A stretch of 64,000 nucleotides of DNA from DASWUZ01 sp036401375. GTDB taxonomy: Bacteria; Acidobacteriota; Terriglobia; Terriglobales; Acidobacteriaceae. The notes beneath the pieces are model-generated. The model did no database searches, had not been told where the DNA came from, and saw only the letters and a list, made by a program, of their open reading frames with translations. The position numbers and the translations under genes are program-made. The DNA lies in the NCBI GenBank assembly GCA_036401375.1, contig DASWVB010000035.1, positions 42,397-106,396 on the forward strand, given 5' to 3'. Positions 24,607-34,066 of the stretch are shown here, one piece after another (the stretch's first letter is position 1; every line of letters begins with the position of its first letter).

Positions 24607-27318
24607 GTGTCAGATCAGCTTCCCATCGAGTCTTCCGCCCCGAGCGCCTCCCAAGACACGTCCCTGACTCCGTTCATGCGCCAGTACACCACGGCGAAGA
24701 GTCAAAACCCGGACGCCCTGCTCTTCTTCCGGATGGGCGATTTCTACGAGCTCTTCTTTGAAGACGCACAGGTAGCCTCCCGCGAGCTTCAAATCACCCT
24801 GACGGCGCGCGATCGCGAGCGCTCCGTGCCGATGTGCGGAGTGCCCTACCATGCGGCGGAGGCCTACATCTCGCGTCTGCTTCGCAAGGGGTACCGGATT
24901 GCAATCTGCGAGCAGATGGAGGATCCAAAGCTCACGAAAAAGATCGTGCGGCGCGAGGTGGTGCGAGTACTCACGCCGGGCACCTCGCTCGATCCTGGAA
25001 TCGGCTCTGAGCAGAATAACTTCCTTGCCGTCCTTCACCTGTCGCCTGCTGATGTTGCCGACCGGATCTGCGCGTTCGCCCTGCTCGACATCTCGACCGG
25101 CGACTTCCGTACGGCGGAGTTCCGCGGACCCAACGCCGCCGCGCAGTGCGTCGAAGAGATTCTCAAAGCGCAGCCCAGCGAGCTGCTGCTGCCCAACTCG
25201 CACGCACTGCCAGCGCAGGCGGAGACGCTCCGCGGCCTGGAGCGCATCCGCACTCATACCAAGGTGGAGGACTGGGTCTTTACAGCCGATTACGCCATTC
25301 CTCTGTTACAGCGTCAACTTGGAGCGCATTCGCTCGAAGGCTTCGGCCTCGAGGGTCACGCGCACGCCGCCGTTGCCGCAGGTGCGCTGCTGCACTACGT
25401 GCGCAGCACCCAGCAGCTTGAGCCGGGGCACATTGACAGCATCCGATTCTATGAGCGTTCGCAGTACCTCCAGCTTGACCAGGTCACGGTGCGCAATCTC
25501 GAGCTGGTGGATACGCTGTTCAACGACGCCTCCGAGCAGACCACGCTCTTCCACACCATGGATTGCTGCCTGACGCCAATGGGCAAACGCATGCTGCGCA
25601 GCGCGCTGGTGCGGCCGCTGATCGACGCCGATGCGCTGAACCGGCGCTACGAGGCGGTCGCAGAGGCCCATGCCGGGCTCATCGAACGGGAGGAGCTGCG
25701 GCGGGCCCTCACCGGCATCCTCGACCTTGAGCGGCTGCTCGCGCGCCTCTCCCTCGACAGCGCCGGACCCCGCGATGTGCTCGCCATGGGGAGTTCCCTG
25801 CGGCGGCTTCCAGGCGTTCGCGCGGCGCTCGGCGCCTTCCGTGCGAGCCCCTGGGCCACCTGCCTCAATCGCCTCGATGCACTTGAAGATTTGCGCCGCC
25901 AGATCGAGACTACGCTTGTACTCGAACCGCCCGTGACCCTGGCCGAGGGCGGGCTGATCGCCGCGGGCGTGGACGAAGAGCTGGACTCACTGCGGACCAT
26001 CAGCCAGAGCGGGCGCCAGTCGATCGCAGCCATCGAGGAGCGCGAACGCGAGCGCACCGGCATCCATTCGCTCAAGGTGCGCTTCAACTCCGTCTTCGGC
26101 TACTACATCGAGATCACGCGGTCGAACCTGGCGGCAGTCCCGGCGGACTATGAACGCAAGCAGACGCTGGTGAATGCCGAGCGCTTTACCACGCCCGAGC
26201 TGAAAGATTATGAGACCAGGATCCTCACCGCTCACGAGCGCTGCATCGACATTGAAAAGCGGCTCTTTGCAGCGCTGCGGGCGATCGTGCTCGAGGCCGC
26301 TGGGCGCATTCGTAAGGCAAGCGCGGTGCTGGCCGAGGTCGATCTACTGGCCAACTTCGCGCACCTGGCCGCGCTGCGGAACTACGTTCGCCCCGTGCTC
26401 GATGACAGGCCGATGCTCGAGATAGCCGGGGGACGCCATCCGGTGGTCGAGAGCAGGATGGAAGATTTGGGGGAGGGGCGCTTCGTAGCGAATGACTTGT
26501 ACCTCGACGCCTCGCTTCCTGCTCCGGAGCAGCCGCCGGCCGGGCCGTCGCTGCTGCTGGTGACGGGACCGAATATGGGCGGCAAGTCAACCTACCTTCG
26601 CCAGGCCGCGCTGCTGGTCATTCTCGCCCAGGTTGGCTGCTATGTTCCGGCGACGAGCATGCGTTTTGGTATCGTGGATCGCATCTACACCCGCATCGGC
26701 GCGAGCGATAACGTCGCCCGCGGACGCTCCACCTTCATGGTGGAGATGACCGAGACCGCCACAATCCTCAACACCGGCACGGCGCGTTCACTGATCCTGC
26801 TCGACGAGATGGGCCGCGGCACGGCCACCTTTGACGGCCTCTCGCTCGCCTGGGCGACGCTTGAGTTCCTGCATGCGAAGATCGGCGCGCGCACCCTCTT
26901 CGCCACCCACTATCACGAACTCACCCTGCTGGCCGAGCAACTGCCGCGGCTCAAGAACATCCATGTCTCGGTGAAGGAGACCCCGCAGGGGATCGTCTTC
27001 CTGCACTCGATCGAGCCCGGCCCTGCCAACAAGAGCTACGGCATCGAGGTGGCGCGGCTTGCCGGGCTTCCGAACAGCGTACTGCAGCGGGCGCGGCAGG
27101 TACTGCGCCAGCATGAACGCGCCGAACGCCACAACGTTGCGGTCGAGACTGAGGCGCCGCTGCAGTTGACGATCTTCACTCCACTGTCACAGACGGTGCT
27201 CGACCGGCTGGGCGCGGCGGACACTAATTCGATGACCCCGCTGCAGGCGCTCAACCTGCTTGAAGAGCTGAAGAACGAGATACGAGACGCGCAACCGGGT
27301 AAAGACGGTGCCGCGTGA
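24607..27318 (+). CDS. mutS: DNA mismatch repair ATPase MutS
   Basis: Mismatch-recognition ATPase, about 903 residues. Domain I has FFRMGDFYELFFEDA, with the Phe-x-Glu mismatch-reading pair in DFYELF. The lever/clamp domains include VRNLELVDTLFNDASEQTTLF and GYYIEITRSNL. The ATPase carries Walker A TGPNMGGKSTYLRQ (about 652-665), signature GRSTFMVEM, Walker B LILLDEMGRGTATFDG and the His-loop FATHYHELT. A C-terminal tail NLLEELKNEIRDAQ remains. The start is unsettled: GTG 24607 gives a leader of usual length, while GTG 24544 would add 21 residues; neither has a strong ribosome-binding site. It heads an operon: nagZ starts inside its last codons (4-base overlap). Confidence 0.95.
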   Translation: MSDQLPIESSAPSASQDTSLTPFMRQYTTAKSQNPDALLFFRMGDFYELFFEDAQVASRELQITLTARDRERSVPMCGVPYHAAEAYISRLLRKGYRIAICEQMEDPKLTKKIVRREVVRVLTPGTSLDPGIGSEQNNFLAVLHLSPADVADRICAFALLDISTGDFRTAEFRGPNAAAQCVEEILKAQPSELLLPNSHALPAQAETLRGLERIRTHTKVEDWVFTADYAIPLLQRQLGAHSLEGFGLEGHAHAAVAAGALLHYVRSTQQLEPGHIDSIRFYERSQYLQLDQVTVRNLELVDTLFNDASEQTTLFHTMDCCLTPMGKRMLRSALVRPLIDADALNRRYEAVAEAHAGLIEREELRRALTGILDLERLLARLSLDSAGPRDVLAMGSSLRRLPGVRAALGAFRASPWATCLNRLDALEDLRRQIETTLVLEPPVTLAEGGLIAAGVDEELDSLRTISQSGRQSIAAIEERERERTGIHSLKVRFNSVFGYYIEITRSNLAAVPADYERKQTLVNAERFTTPELKDYETRILTAHERCIDIEKRLFAALRAIVLEAAGRIRKASAVLAEVDLLANFAHLAALRNYVRPVLDDRPMLEIAGGRHPVVESRMEDLGEGRFVANDLYLDASLPAPEQPPAGPSLLLVTGPNMGGKSTYLRQAALLVILAQVGCYVPATSMRFGIVDRIYTRIGASDNVARGRSTFMVEMTETATILNTGTARSLILLDEMGRGTATFDGLSLAWATLEFLHAKIGARTLFATHYHELTLLAEQLPRLKNIHVSVKETPQGIVFLHSIEPGPANKSYGIEVARLAGLPNSVLQRARQVLRQHERAERHNVAVETEAPLQLTIFTPLSQTVLDRLGAADTNSMTPLQALNLLEELKNEIRDAQPGKDGAA

Positions 27319-28424
27319 GTAAGGCCGGCGGAGAGCTGCGAACGGCCGCAGGCGCGACGATGATCGTGGGACTCGAGGGCGCTGAACTCACGGCGATGGA
27401 GCGCGCATGGCTGAAGCTCATCCGTCCGGGTGGGGTGATTCTGTTCCGGCGCAACATCGAGAGCGCCAGCCAGACCTTTGCGCTGCTTGGCGAAGTCAAT
27501 AAGATCCTCGGCTGTGACATATTGCGCTGCGTTGACGTTGAGGGCGGACTGGTGGACCGCCTGCGCGACTGCGTGGCTCCCATGCCATCCGCCGCCGCAG
27601 TAGCGGCCAGCGGAAATCGGAAGCTGTTTTGGCGGCACGGCGCTCTCATCGGACGAGAGGTGCACATGCTCGGGTTTAACACCACGCTCGCGCCGGTGCT
27701 CGATCTTGCACTGCCGATCTCCGCGCCCGTGTTGCGCACCCGTGCGGCATCGGCAGACCCCGCGGTGGTGATCGGCTACGCCGGCGAGTTCCTCGACGGC
27801 CTCGCAGCAGAGAACGTGATCGGCTGCGGCAAACACTTTCCGGGGCTGGGGGGCGGAGCGCTCGACTCTCATCAGTCCACCCCGTCGATCGAGCGAACTC
27901 CGGAGGAGATGTGGCGCACCGACCTGCTGCCCTATCGCAGGCTCGCCAAGAAGCTGCCCATGGTTATGATCTCGCACGGCGCCTATCCGCGAAGTGCAGG
28001 CGGCGACGTGCCCGCGTCTCTTTCACGCTCGTGGATCGATCTGCTAAAGGGCCGCATTGGCTTCAAGGGGCTGATACTCTCCGACGACCTCGAGATGGGC
28101 GGCGTCCTCTCTCGATCGAGCATCGGGGAGGCAGCCGTACAGGCGCTCACCGCAGGAACTCACCTCATCGAGATCTGCCGGCAGCCGGCGCTTATAGTTG
28201 AGGCCTACGAGGCGGTGTTGCGCGAGGGGGAGAGCTCCGCCGCCTTTCGCCGCGCGGTGCTGCGAGCGGCGTCCAAAGTGCAATCTGTGACGAGGAGACT
28301 CCCGGCCGCTCCGGCAGCAGCAACGTCTCCCACTACGGAAGTTATTGAGGGCCTGCGCTCCGACATTCTTTCCTTTGCTGCGCAGCTGCAGGAACCATCC
28401 GCAACGCAGGCCTTGATCGCATGA
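27315..28424 (+). CDS. nagZ: Beta-N-acetylhexosaminidase, GH3 (peptidoglycan recycling)
   Basis: Cytosolic glycosidase of 369 residues that cuts GlcNAc from anhydro-muropeptides. GPGTVILF-like start segments appear as IRPGGVILFRRNI; VDVEGGLVDRLRD binds substrate. The NagZ-specific His/Asp dyad loop is GKHFPGLGGGALDSH (K173-H186) and the nucleophile lies in GLILSDDLEMGGV (D257). GTG 27315 overlaps the mutS stop by 4 bases and anmK overlaps its own stop by 4, so translation is coupled. The next gene acts on the sugar left by the same recycling route, which supports the call. An Ala/Pro-rich linker and a C-terminal helical tail (about 320-369) extend it beyond the catalytic domain. Confidence 0.9.
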   Translation: MSKAGGELRTAAGATMIVGLEGAELTAMERAWLKLIRPGGVILFRRNIESASQTFALLGEVNKILGCDILRCVDVEGGLVDRLRDCVAPMPSAAAVAASGNRKLFWRHGALIGREVHMLGFNTTLAPVLDLALPISAPVLRTRAASADPAVVIGYAGEFLDGLAAENVIGCGKHFPGLGGGALDSHQSTPSIERTPEEMWRTDLLPYRRLAKKLPMVMISHGAYPRSAGGDVPASLSRSWIDLLKGRIGFKGLILSDDLEMGGVLSRSSIGEAAVQALTAGTHLIEICRQPALIVEAYEAVLREGESSAAFRRAVLRAASKVQSVTRRLPAAPAAATSPTTEVIEGLRSDILSFAAQLQEPSATQALIA

Positions 28425-29629
28425 CCGCACCGCCCCTTCCGCTGAAGACGATGATCGTTGCCGGAATCATGAGCGGCACCTCGGCCGACGGAGTCGACGT
28501 TGCGCTGGTCCGCATCGGGCCGCGCAGGCGGACTGGAGGCTCAGGCGAACAAAATGACCTTCGAGTCGCGCTGCTCTCGCACACGGAGGTTCCCTTTACG
28601 GCGGCCCTGCGCCATGCTGTGCTGGCGGCGATGGACGCGCTATCGACCAGCACGGCTGAGCTGGCGCGCCTGAACTGGCGCCTGGGCATCGCGTACGAAG
28701 AGGCGGTTCGCGCCGCCATCGCTGCTCATCCCTGCCGGGTCGACCTGATCGGCTGCCACGGACAGACTATCTATCACCAGGCCGCGCCGCGTGTTTACGC
28801 CGGCAGGCAGGTCGCCTGTACATGGCAGATCGGGGAGATGGCGCCGCTCGCGGCCTCGATGAAGGTGCCGGTGGTGTCGAACTTTCGCCCGGCGGACATG
28901 GTGGCCGGCGGGCAGGGCGCTCCACTGGTTCCACTGCTGGACTTCGTCTACTTCCGGCATGCCGGTCGCGGCCGCGTGCTGCAGAACATCGGCGGCATCG
29001 CAAACCTTGCTGCTATCCCCGCGGCGGCGGTGCTCGCCGACGTGATTGCCTTTGACACCGGGCCGGGCAACATGGTCATCGATGCTGCCATGCAGGAGCT
29101 CTTCAACAAGCCCTATGACCGCGAAGGCAGGATGGCAGCCAGGGGCAAAGTCTTGCCGGGTGTACTCGCCGAGGCGCTGCAGCACCCTTTTTTCAAGCTG
29201 TTACCGCCGCGTTCGGCTGGACGCGAGCAATTTGGAGCGGCGTTTACAACCAAGTTTCTGAAGGCCTGCGCTGCATCGAGCTCCTCTGCTCATGACGCGA
29301 TTGCTACGGCTACGGCGCTCACGGCGCACAGCATTGCCGCCGCTTATCAGAGCTTTATCAGGACACGGATGGGAGGCGCGCCGGTAGATTACCTGCTCTC
29401 CGGCGGCGGTGCACGCAACCTGACCCTGACCGCGATGGTGGCCGAGTTGCTAGCTCCCATGGGTTGCTCTGTGGGCAGCGTCGATGAAGCGGGGCTACCA
29501 GCCCAGGCCAAGGAGGCCGTAGCGTTTGCACTGCTGGCCTACCAGACTCTGCATGGCCTGCCAGGCAACGTGCCATCGGCAACGGGAGCGACCCGGCCCG
29601 CAATCCTTGGACAGATCACGCATGCGTGA
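28421..29629 (+). CDS. anmK: Anhydro-N-acetylmuramic acid kinase
   Basis: ATP-dependent kinase of 402 residues that opens and phosphorylates 1,6-anhydro-MurNAc to MurNAc-6-phosphate, the step after NagZ in murein recycling. The diagnostic MSGTSADGVDVALV is at the N-terminus; IGCHGQTIYH, RPADMVAGGQGAPLVPLLD, LQNIGGIANL and AFDTGPGNMVIDA follow, then YLLSGGGARN for nucleotide binding. ATG 28421 overlaps the nagZ stop (ATGA). The next gene starts 8 bases before its stop. The following enzyme, the MurNAc-6-phosphate etherase murQ, is not present in the window. Confidence 0.95.
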   Translation: MTAPPLPLKTMIVAGIMSGTSADGVDVALVRIGPRRRTGGSGEQNDLRVALLSHTEVPFTAALRHAVLAAMDALSTSTAELARLNWRLGIAYEEAVRAAIAAHPCRVDLIGCHGQTIYHQAAPRVYAGRQVACTWQIGEMAPLAASMKVPVVSNFRPADMVAGGQGAPLVPLLDFVYFRHAGRGRVLQNIGGIANLAAIPAAAVLADVIAFDTGPGNMVIDAAMQELFNKPYDREGRMAARGKVLPGVLAEALQHPFFKLLPPRSAGREQFGAAFTTKFLKACAASSSSAHDAIATATALTAHSIAAAYQSFIRTRMGGAPVDYLLSGGGARNLTLTAMVAELLAPMGCSVGSVDEAGLPAQAKEAVAFALLAYQTLHGLPGNVPSATGATRPAILGQITHA

Positions 29630-31166
29630 CCGCTGCAGTTACTCATTCCTGGCAGGGGCAGCACTGGCCCTGCTGTCTGTAACAGTGTGTGCATGCAATC
29701 GCAGCAAGCCACTCCCCAAGAGCGTCACCATGCTCATCGAGAGCAGTCCCAGCAGCCTCGATCCGCGCGTCGGCTTCGACGCGCAGTCAGAGCGGATCGA
29801 CATGCTGATCTTCGATTCGCTGCTGCACCGCGATGCCCGATTCAACGCCGCACCCTGGATTGCGAAGAGCTGGGAACACCCCGATCCGCTCACCTACATC
29901 TTTCACCTCATCACCGGGGTGAGGTTCCATGACGGCCGGCCTCTCTCTTCCGCGGACGTGAAGTGGACGCTCGATACCATGCGCAGCGGGCAGATTCCCA
30001 GCGTAAAGGGGGCCGCGTACCGTCTTCTCGATTCGGTCGATGCACCCGACCCGGTGACGCTCATCCTGCACCTCAAGAGTCCCGACCCGGCGCTGCTGGT
30101 CAACCTGACGGAGGGCGCATTTGGCATCGTACCGGCGGGCAGCGGGCGCGACTTCGCACAACACCCGGTCGGCAGCGGGCCATTCCGCTTTGTAAGCCAG
30201 CAACCAGACAGCGAAGTCGTGCTCGAGCGTAGCGCCACATCGTGGCAGCCGCTGCCCGCCATCGAACACCTGCGGTTCTCGGTCGTACCCGATGACATCA
30301 CGCGGGCGCTCGAGATGCGCAAAGGGTCGGCGGATGTCTGCATCAACGCGCTGACTGCGGACGAGGTTCACGCCCTCGAGAGCGACAACCATCTTGTGGT
30401 CGAGTTCAGCCCCGGGACAGTACTCAACTATCTTTCGTTCAACATGCGCGACCCGGTGCTGAAAGATGTGCGCGTGCGTCAAGCCATCAACCTGGCAATG
30501 GATCGATCGCTGATCATCCACGCACTGTGGCGCGATCACGCCCACGTAGCCGGCAGCCTGCTGCCGCCGCAGCACTGGGCATGGACGGGGGACGTGCAGC
30601 AGTACGCCTACGACCCTGAACGGGCCAATGCCCTGCTCGACGCTGCGGGATGGAAGAGGGATGCGTCCGGCATCCGCTTTCACCTCACGATGAAGACCTC
30701 GACGGACGGGACCAGCCGCCTGCTGGCGGTCGTGCTGCAGCAGCAGCTGCGCGCGGTCGGTATCGCGCTCGAGGTGCGCAGCTTCGAGTTCGCGACCTTC
30801 TATGCCGACATCGGCCGAGGCGTCTTTCAGATGTACACGCTGCGCTGGATCGGAGGCAATGAGGATCTGGACATCTTCCGCTATGCCAACGCGACGGCGA
30901 GCTTTCCGCCGCACGGAGCGAACCGGGGGCGCTACTCCAACCCCGCCGTCGATCGCCTGATCGACCACGCCCTCAATGCGCCGAGCGACGCAGAACGCCG
31001 GGCCGACTTCATCGAGGTGCAGCAGATACTCGCGCGCGACCTGCCCTCGATCAACCTCTGGTACCTTGACACCGTGCTGGTGCACAGCCGCCGCCTCGGC
31101 AATCTGCATCCGTCCAGCTCGGGCAGCTACGACTTCCTGCGCCAGGCGACACTTGCCGGTCAGTAG
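29622..31166 (+). CDS. Lipoprotein, peptide-type ABC solute-binding protein (SBP family 5)
   Basis: Extracytoplasmic solute-binding protein of 514 residues. The leader FLAGAALALLSVTVCAC ends in a lipobox-like VCAC, so Cys25 is probably lipidated. The mature part is a DppA/OppA-type family 5 binder: LDPRVGFDAQSERID, IFDSLLHRDA, TYIFHLITGVRFHDGRPLSS (ADVKWTLD follows), FRFVSQQPDSEVVLER and the C-terminal YSNPAVDRLIDHALN. It overlaps anmK by 8 bases and no permease or ATPase gene follows, so it is an orphan binder. By position it may take up murein peptides or muropeptides (as MppA does in enteric bacteria), sharing permeases encoded elsewhere; this is inference. Confidence 0.88.
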   Translation: MRDRCSYSFLAGAALALLSVTVCACNRSKPLPKSVTMLIESSPSSLDPRVGFDAQSERIDMLIFDSLLHRDARFNAAPWIAKSWEHPDPLTYIFHLITGVRFHDGRPLSSADVKWTLDTMRSGQIPSVKGAAYRLLDSVDAPDPVTLILHLKSPDPALLVNLTEGAFGIVPAGSGRDFAQHPVGSGPFRFVSQQPDSEVVLERSATSWQPLPAIEHLRFSVVPDDITRALEMRKGSADVCINALTADEVHALESDNHLVVEFSPGTVLNYLSFNMRDPVLKDVRVRQAINLAMDRSLIIHALWRDHAHVAGSLLPPQHWAWTGDVQQYAYDPERANALLDAAGWKRDASGIRFHLTMKTSTDGTSRLLAVVLQQQLRAVGIALEVRSFEFATFYADIGRGVFQMYTLRWIGGNEDLDIFRYANATASFPPHGANRGRYSNPAVDRLIDHALNAPSDAERRADFIEVQQILARDLPSINLWYLDTVLVHSRRLGNLHPSSSGSYDFLRQATLAGQ

Positions 31167-31266
31167 AAGGATCGCCTGACCCGGCACAGCACCAGCTGAT
31201 GCGCGGGGGTAGATTGCGGCTGCGAAACCTGCCATAGTTTGCGTGCGGGCCAGTTGGTAACAGCGC

Positions 31267-32663
31267 ATGCGCCTCAGCCATACAATCCGAGGAGCCGTTT
31301 ACAGCTTCGATTCCCTGGCCGACCTGCTGGCCAAGTCCTCGCCTGAGCGCTCCGGGGACCAGCTCGCGGGCATCGCGGCCGAGAGCGACCGGCAGCGCGT
31401 AGCAGCCCGCCTGGCTCTGGCTGATCTGCCCCTCGCGGCCTTCCGGACGAGCCGCTGGCGCCTTATGAGCAGGACGAGGTCACCCGCCTCATCTTTAACG
31501 CCGCCGGCACTGCGGAGGCGGCCGATTCCTTTGACCCGATAGCTTCCTTGACGGTGGGCGAGTTCCGCGACTGGCTACTGGGCGCCGAGGCTACTCCTGC
31601 CCGGCTTGCCGCGCTGGCTCCCTCGCTGATGCCCGAGATGGCAGCGGCGGTCTCGAAGCTGATGCGGGTCCAGGACCTGATCAGCGTCGCCAGCCGCATT
31701 CATGTGGTCACCCACTTTCGGTCGACGGTGGGCCTTCCGGGGAGGCTGTCGACGCGCCTGCAGCCAAACCATCCCACTGACGATACGGCCGGCGTGGGAG
31801 CATCGATCCTCGACGGCCTGCTGATGGGCTCGGGCGATGCGGTCATCGGGATCAACCCCGCGTCGGACAACGTCGGAACGGTGACTACCCTGCTGCGGCT
31901 GGTCGACCATGTGCGCCAGAAATTCGCCATACCCGTTCAGAGCTGCGTGCTCGCCCACCTGACCACGCAGATGGAGGCACTCAACGCGGGCGCTCCGGTG
32001 GATCTGCTGTTTCAATCCATTGGAGGCACGGAGGCGACCAACACCTCTTTCGGCATCAACCTGGCGATGCTCGATGAGGCCTCCCAGGCCGCGCGCGAGC
32101 TGCAGCGCGGTGATACGGAGCCGGATCGCAGCACCAACATCATGTACTTCGAGACCGGACAGGGCAGCTCCCTCTCCGCCAACGCGCATCATGGAATCGA
32201 TCAGCAGACCTGCGAGGCGCGAGCGTATGCCGTGGCCCGCCGCTACTCGCCGATGCTGGTGAATACGGTGGTGGGCTTTATCGGCCCCGAGTACCTCTAC
32301 GACGGCAAGCAGATCATCCGCGCAGGGCTTGAAGATCACCTCTGCGGCAAGCTGCTCGGTCTGCCGATGGGCTGCGACATCTGCTATACAACCCACGCGG
32401 ACGCCGACTCCGATGACACGGACACCCTGCTGACCCTGCTCGCCGCTGCGGGCGTCAACTACATCATGGGGGTGCCTGGCGCCGACGACGTGATGTTGAG
32501 CTACCAGAGCACGTCCTTTCACGATGCCTTGTATATACGGTCGCTGCTCGGCTTGAGGCCCGCGCCCGAATTTGAGGCATGGCTGGCCGAGACAGACCTC
32601 AGGCAGCTCGCCATGCCGGAGCTAATGCCCGCGGCACTGTCTGCGGGACGGACGGCGCGATGA
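31267..32663 (+). pseudogene. eutB: Ethanolamine ammonia-lyase large subunit, single frameshift
   Basis: Catalytic subunit of the adenosylcobalamin-dependent enzyme that splits ethanolamine into acetaldehyde and ammonia. Frame one (31267-31448) gives a normal EutB start: MRLSHTIRGAVYSF, RSGDQLAGIAAES, RQRVAARLALADLPLAAFR. From about 31444-31449 the homology moves to another frame: DEPLAPYEQDEVTRLIF, then SVASRIHVVTHFRST, SGDAVIGINPASDN, VLAHLTTQMEAL, YFETGQGSSLSAN, VGFIGPEYLYDGKQIIRAGLE and DICYTTHADAD. One base missing at CGGAC (CGGGAC would read R-D) would restore a 465-residue protein, close to the usual length. All family blocks are otherwise intact and eutC follows with a 4-base overlap, so this is a recent lesion or a sequencing error rather than a decayed gene. 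Confidence 0.9.
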
Positions 32664-33421
32664 AGAACACACTTAATCTGCGCAAGTACACTCCCGCGCG
32701 TGTCTCGCTCGGCCTCGCAGGATGCGCCTTGCCGACCCAGGACCTGCTGGATCTGGAGCTGGCCCAGGCCGAGGCGCGGGATGCAGTTCACGCCGCCCTC
32801 GATGTTGATCGGCTGCTCGCGGGGACTGAGGCCCTGGGGCTGCACCCTGTCCCGCTGCGCAGCGCGGCGCCGGATCGGGCTGAGTATCTTCGCAACCCCG
32901 GACTGGGTCGTACGCTCGCGGCCGAGTCGATCAGTACCCTGCTCGGCTGCTGCGAAAACTGGACCGGAGGCTGCGATCTGGTGCTGGTGCTGGGGGACGG
33001 GCTGTCGGCCTCAGCCGCCAACCGCCACGCACTGCCGTTGATCGAGGTCCTGCTTCCGCTGCTTCGGGATGAGGCTTGGGTGCTCGGGCCGTTGTGCATC
33101 GTCGAGCAGAGCCGGGTCGGCATTGGAGATGCCGTCGGCGCCGTCATCAACCCTCGCTTTTCCGTCGTGCTGATCGGGGAACGCCCGGGCCTTAGCTCGG
33201 CCGACAGCCTTGGAGCTTACATCACCTGGCAACCTCGCCCCGGGCGCAGCGACGCCGAGCGCAACTGCATCTCGAACATACGACCAGAGGGTCTCGGCTA
33301 CCAGGAGGCGGCGAAGCGGCTCAGCTACCTGCTGCATGAGGGCCGCAGGCGCGGGCTGACCGGAGTCGGTTTGAAAGACGACCTCCGCATCGAGGGTCCA
33401 GCAGCTCAGCTGCTCCGCTGA
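32660..33421 (+). CDS. eutC: Ethanolamine ammonia-lyase small subunit
   Basis: Small subunit (253 residues) of the B12-dependent ethanolamine lyase; it helps bind adenosylcobalamin. Family segments: RKYTPARVSLGLAG, LDLELAQAEARDAVHAALD, YLRNPGLGRTLAAES, LVLVLGDGLSASAANRHA, VGIGDAVGAVINPRFSVVLI, GERPGLSSADSLGAYITW and ERNCISNIRPEGLGYQEAA. ATG 32660 overlaps the eutB stop by 4 bases (ATGA). The only eut genes here are eutB and eutC: no reactivase eutA, no aldehyde dehydrogenase and no microcompartment shell genes. A 9-bp hairpin lies 15 bases after the stop. Confidence 0.93.
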   Translation: MKNTLNLRKYTPARVSLGLAGCALPTQDLLDLELAQAEARDAVHAALDVDRLLAGTEALGLHPVPLRSAAPDRAEYLRNPGLGRTLAAESISTLLGCCENWTGGCDLVLVLGDGLSASAANRHALPLIEVLLPLLRDEAWVLGPLCIVEQSRVGIGDAVGAVINPRFSVVLIGERPGLSSADSLGAYITWQPRPGRSDAERNCISNIRPEGLGYQEAAKRLSYLLHEGRRRGLTGVGLKDDLRIEGPAAQLLR

Positions 33422-33436
33422 GCGGTCTCCGCAGTT

Positions 33437-33459
33437 CGTGCGCTGATTCGCAGCGCACG
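33437..33459 (+). terminator. Hairpin after eutC
   Basis: CGTGCGCTG and CAGCGCACG form a perfect 9-bp stem with loop ATTCG, 15 bases downstream of the eutC stop. No U-tract follows. Confidence 0.5.
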
Positions 33460-33532
33460 AGGGCAGCATAGGCGTACACTCGAGCCATTCCGCCGAGCAG
33501 CCGAAACCAAGCGATGAACATGGGGAGATCCT

Positions 33533-34021
33533 ATGCGCTACTCTGCGCTCTTGTGTGTGCTGCTCTGCCCCGCGTCTCTCATGGCTGTGGAGCGCCGCTG
33601 CATCAGTCCCGAAGAGGCACTCGGTCACATCAACAAAGACAGCTGCGTGGCGGCCCATGTCTACAACGTGGTGGAGCTGCCGGACGGCACCCGCTTTCTC
33701 GATGTTTGCGCCACCGGTACCCGCGATGAGGACTGCCGGTTCTCCATCGTCAGCCGGGCAGAGGACCGCGACGACGTCGGGGACCTGAACTCACTGCGCG
33801 ATCAGGACATCCGCATACGCGGCACGATCCGTCCCTTCGGCGGCCGGGCAGAAGTCGTGCTCAGTCACAGCCGCCAGCTGCATGGTGGTGCGGAGAAGTT
33901 CCATCCCAATCCGGCGATGCTGTCCGGCTTCTCCGCGGAGCACGAGAGGCCGGCGTTCAATGACAAGACCCGTACCTCCTCTGAAACCAAGGGGTCTTTC
34001 AGCACCAAGAAACGGCAGTGA
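33533..34021 (+). CDS. Exported small protein, OB-fold-like, function unknown
   Basis: A 162-residue protein with a short signal peptide (MRYSALLCVLLCPASLMA) after a GGGGAGATCCT ribosome-binding site. The mature chain has paired Cys residues (ERRCISPEEAL, KDSCVAAHVYNVVELPDG, DVCATGTRDEDCRFSIV) and strands HVYNVVEL and DIRIRGTIRPFGGRAEVVLSH that look like a small beta-barrel of the OB type, as in secreted nucleic-acid or metal-binding proteins. The tail is polar and disordered (FNDKTRTSSETKGSFSTKKRQ minus one). I do not recognise a named family. It stands alone and converges on the glycosyltransferase. Confidence 0.7.
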   Translation: MRYSALLCVLLCPASLMAVERRCISPEEALGHINKDSCVAAHVYNVVELPDGTRFLDVCATGTRDEDCRFSIVSRAEDRDDVGDLNSLRDQDIRIRGTIRPFGGRAEVVLSHSRQLHGGAEKFHPNPAMLSGFSAEHERPAFNDKTRTSSETKGSFSTKKRQ

Positions 34022-34052
34022 GCAGCAGACATCCTGCGGCTTTGTCTGCTGC
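34022..34052. terminator. 10-bp hairpin between convergent genes
   Basis: GCAGCAGACA pairs perfectly with TGTCTGCTGC around an 11-base loop. It begins at the stop codon of the small exported protein gene and lies just before the end of the convergent glycosyltransferase gene. Confidence 0.55.
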
Positions 34053-34066
34053 AGGGGCAGGCGCGG

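Noticed and set aside
31167..31266. Adenosylcobalamin riboswitch ahead of eutB
   Set aside because: Only 100 bases are available and no B12-box-like sequence or matching stems are seen.
29787..31268. Long antisense open frame (493 codons) opposite the peptide-binding lipoprotein gene
   Set aside because: It lacks a ribosome-binding site and any family motif. Long antisense frames are expected in GC-rich coding DNA, and the plus-strand product is a clear family member.
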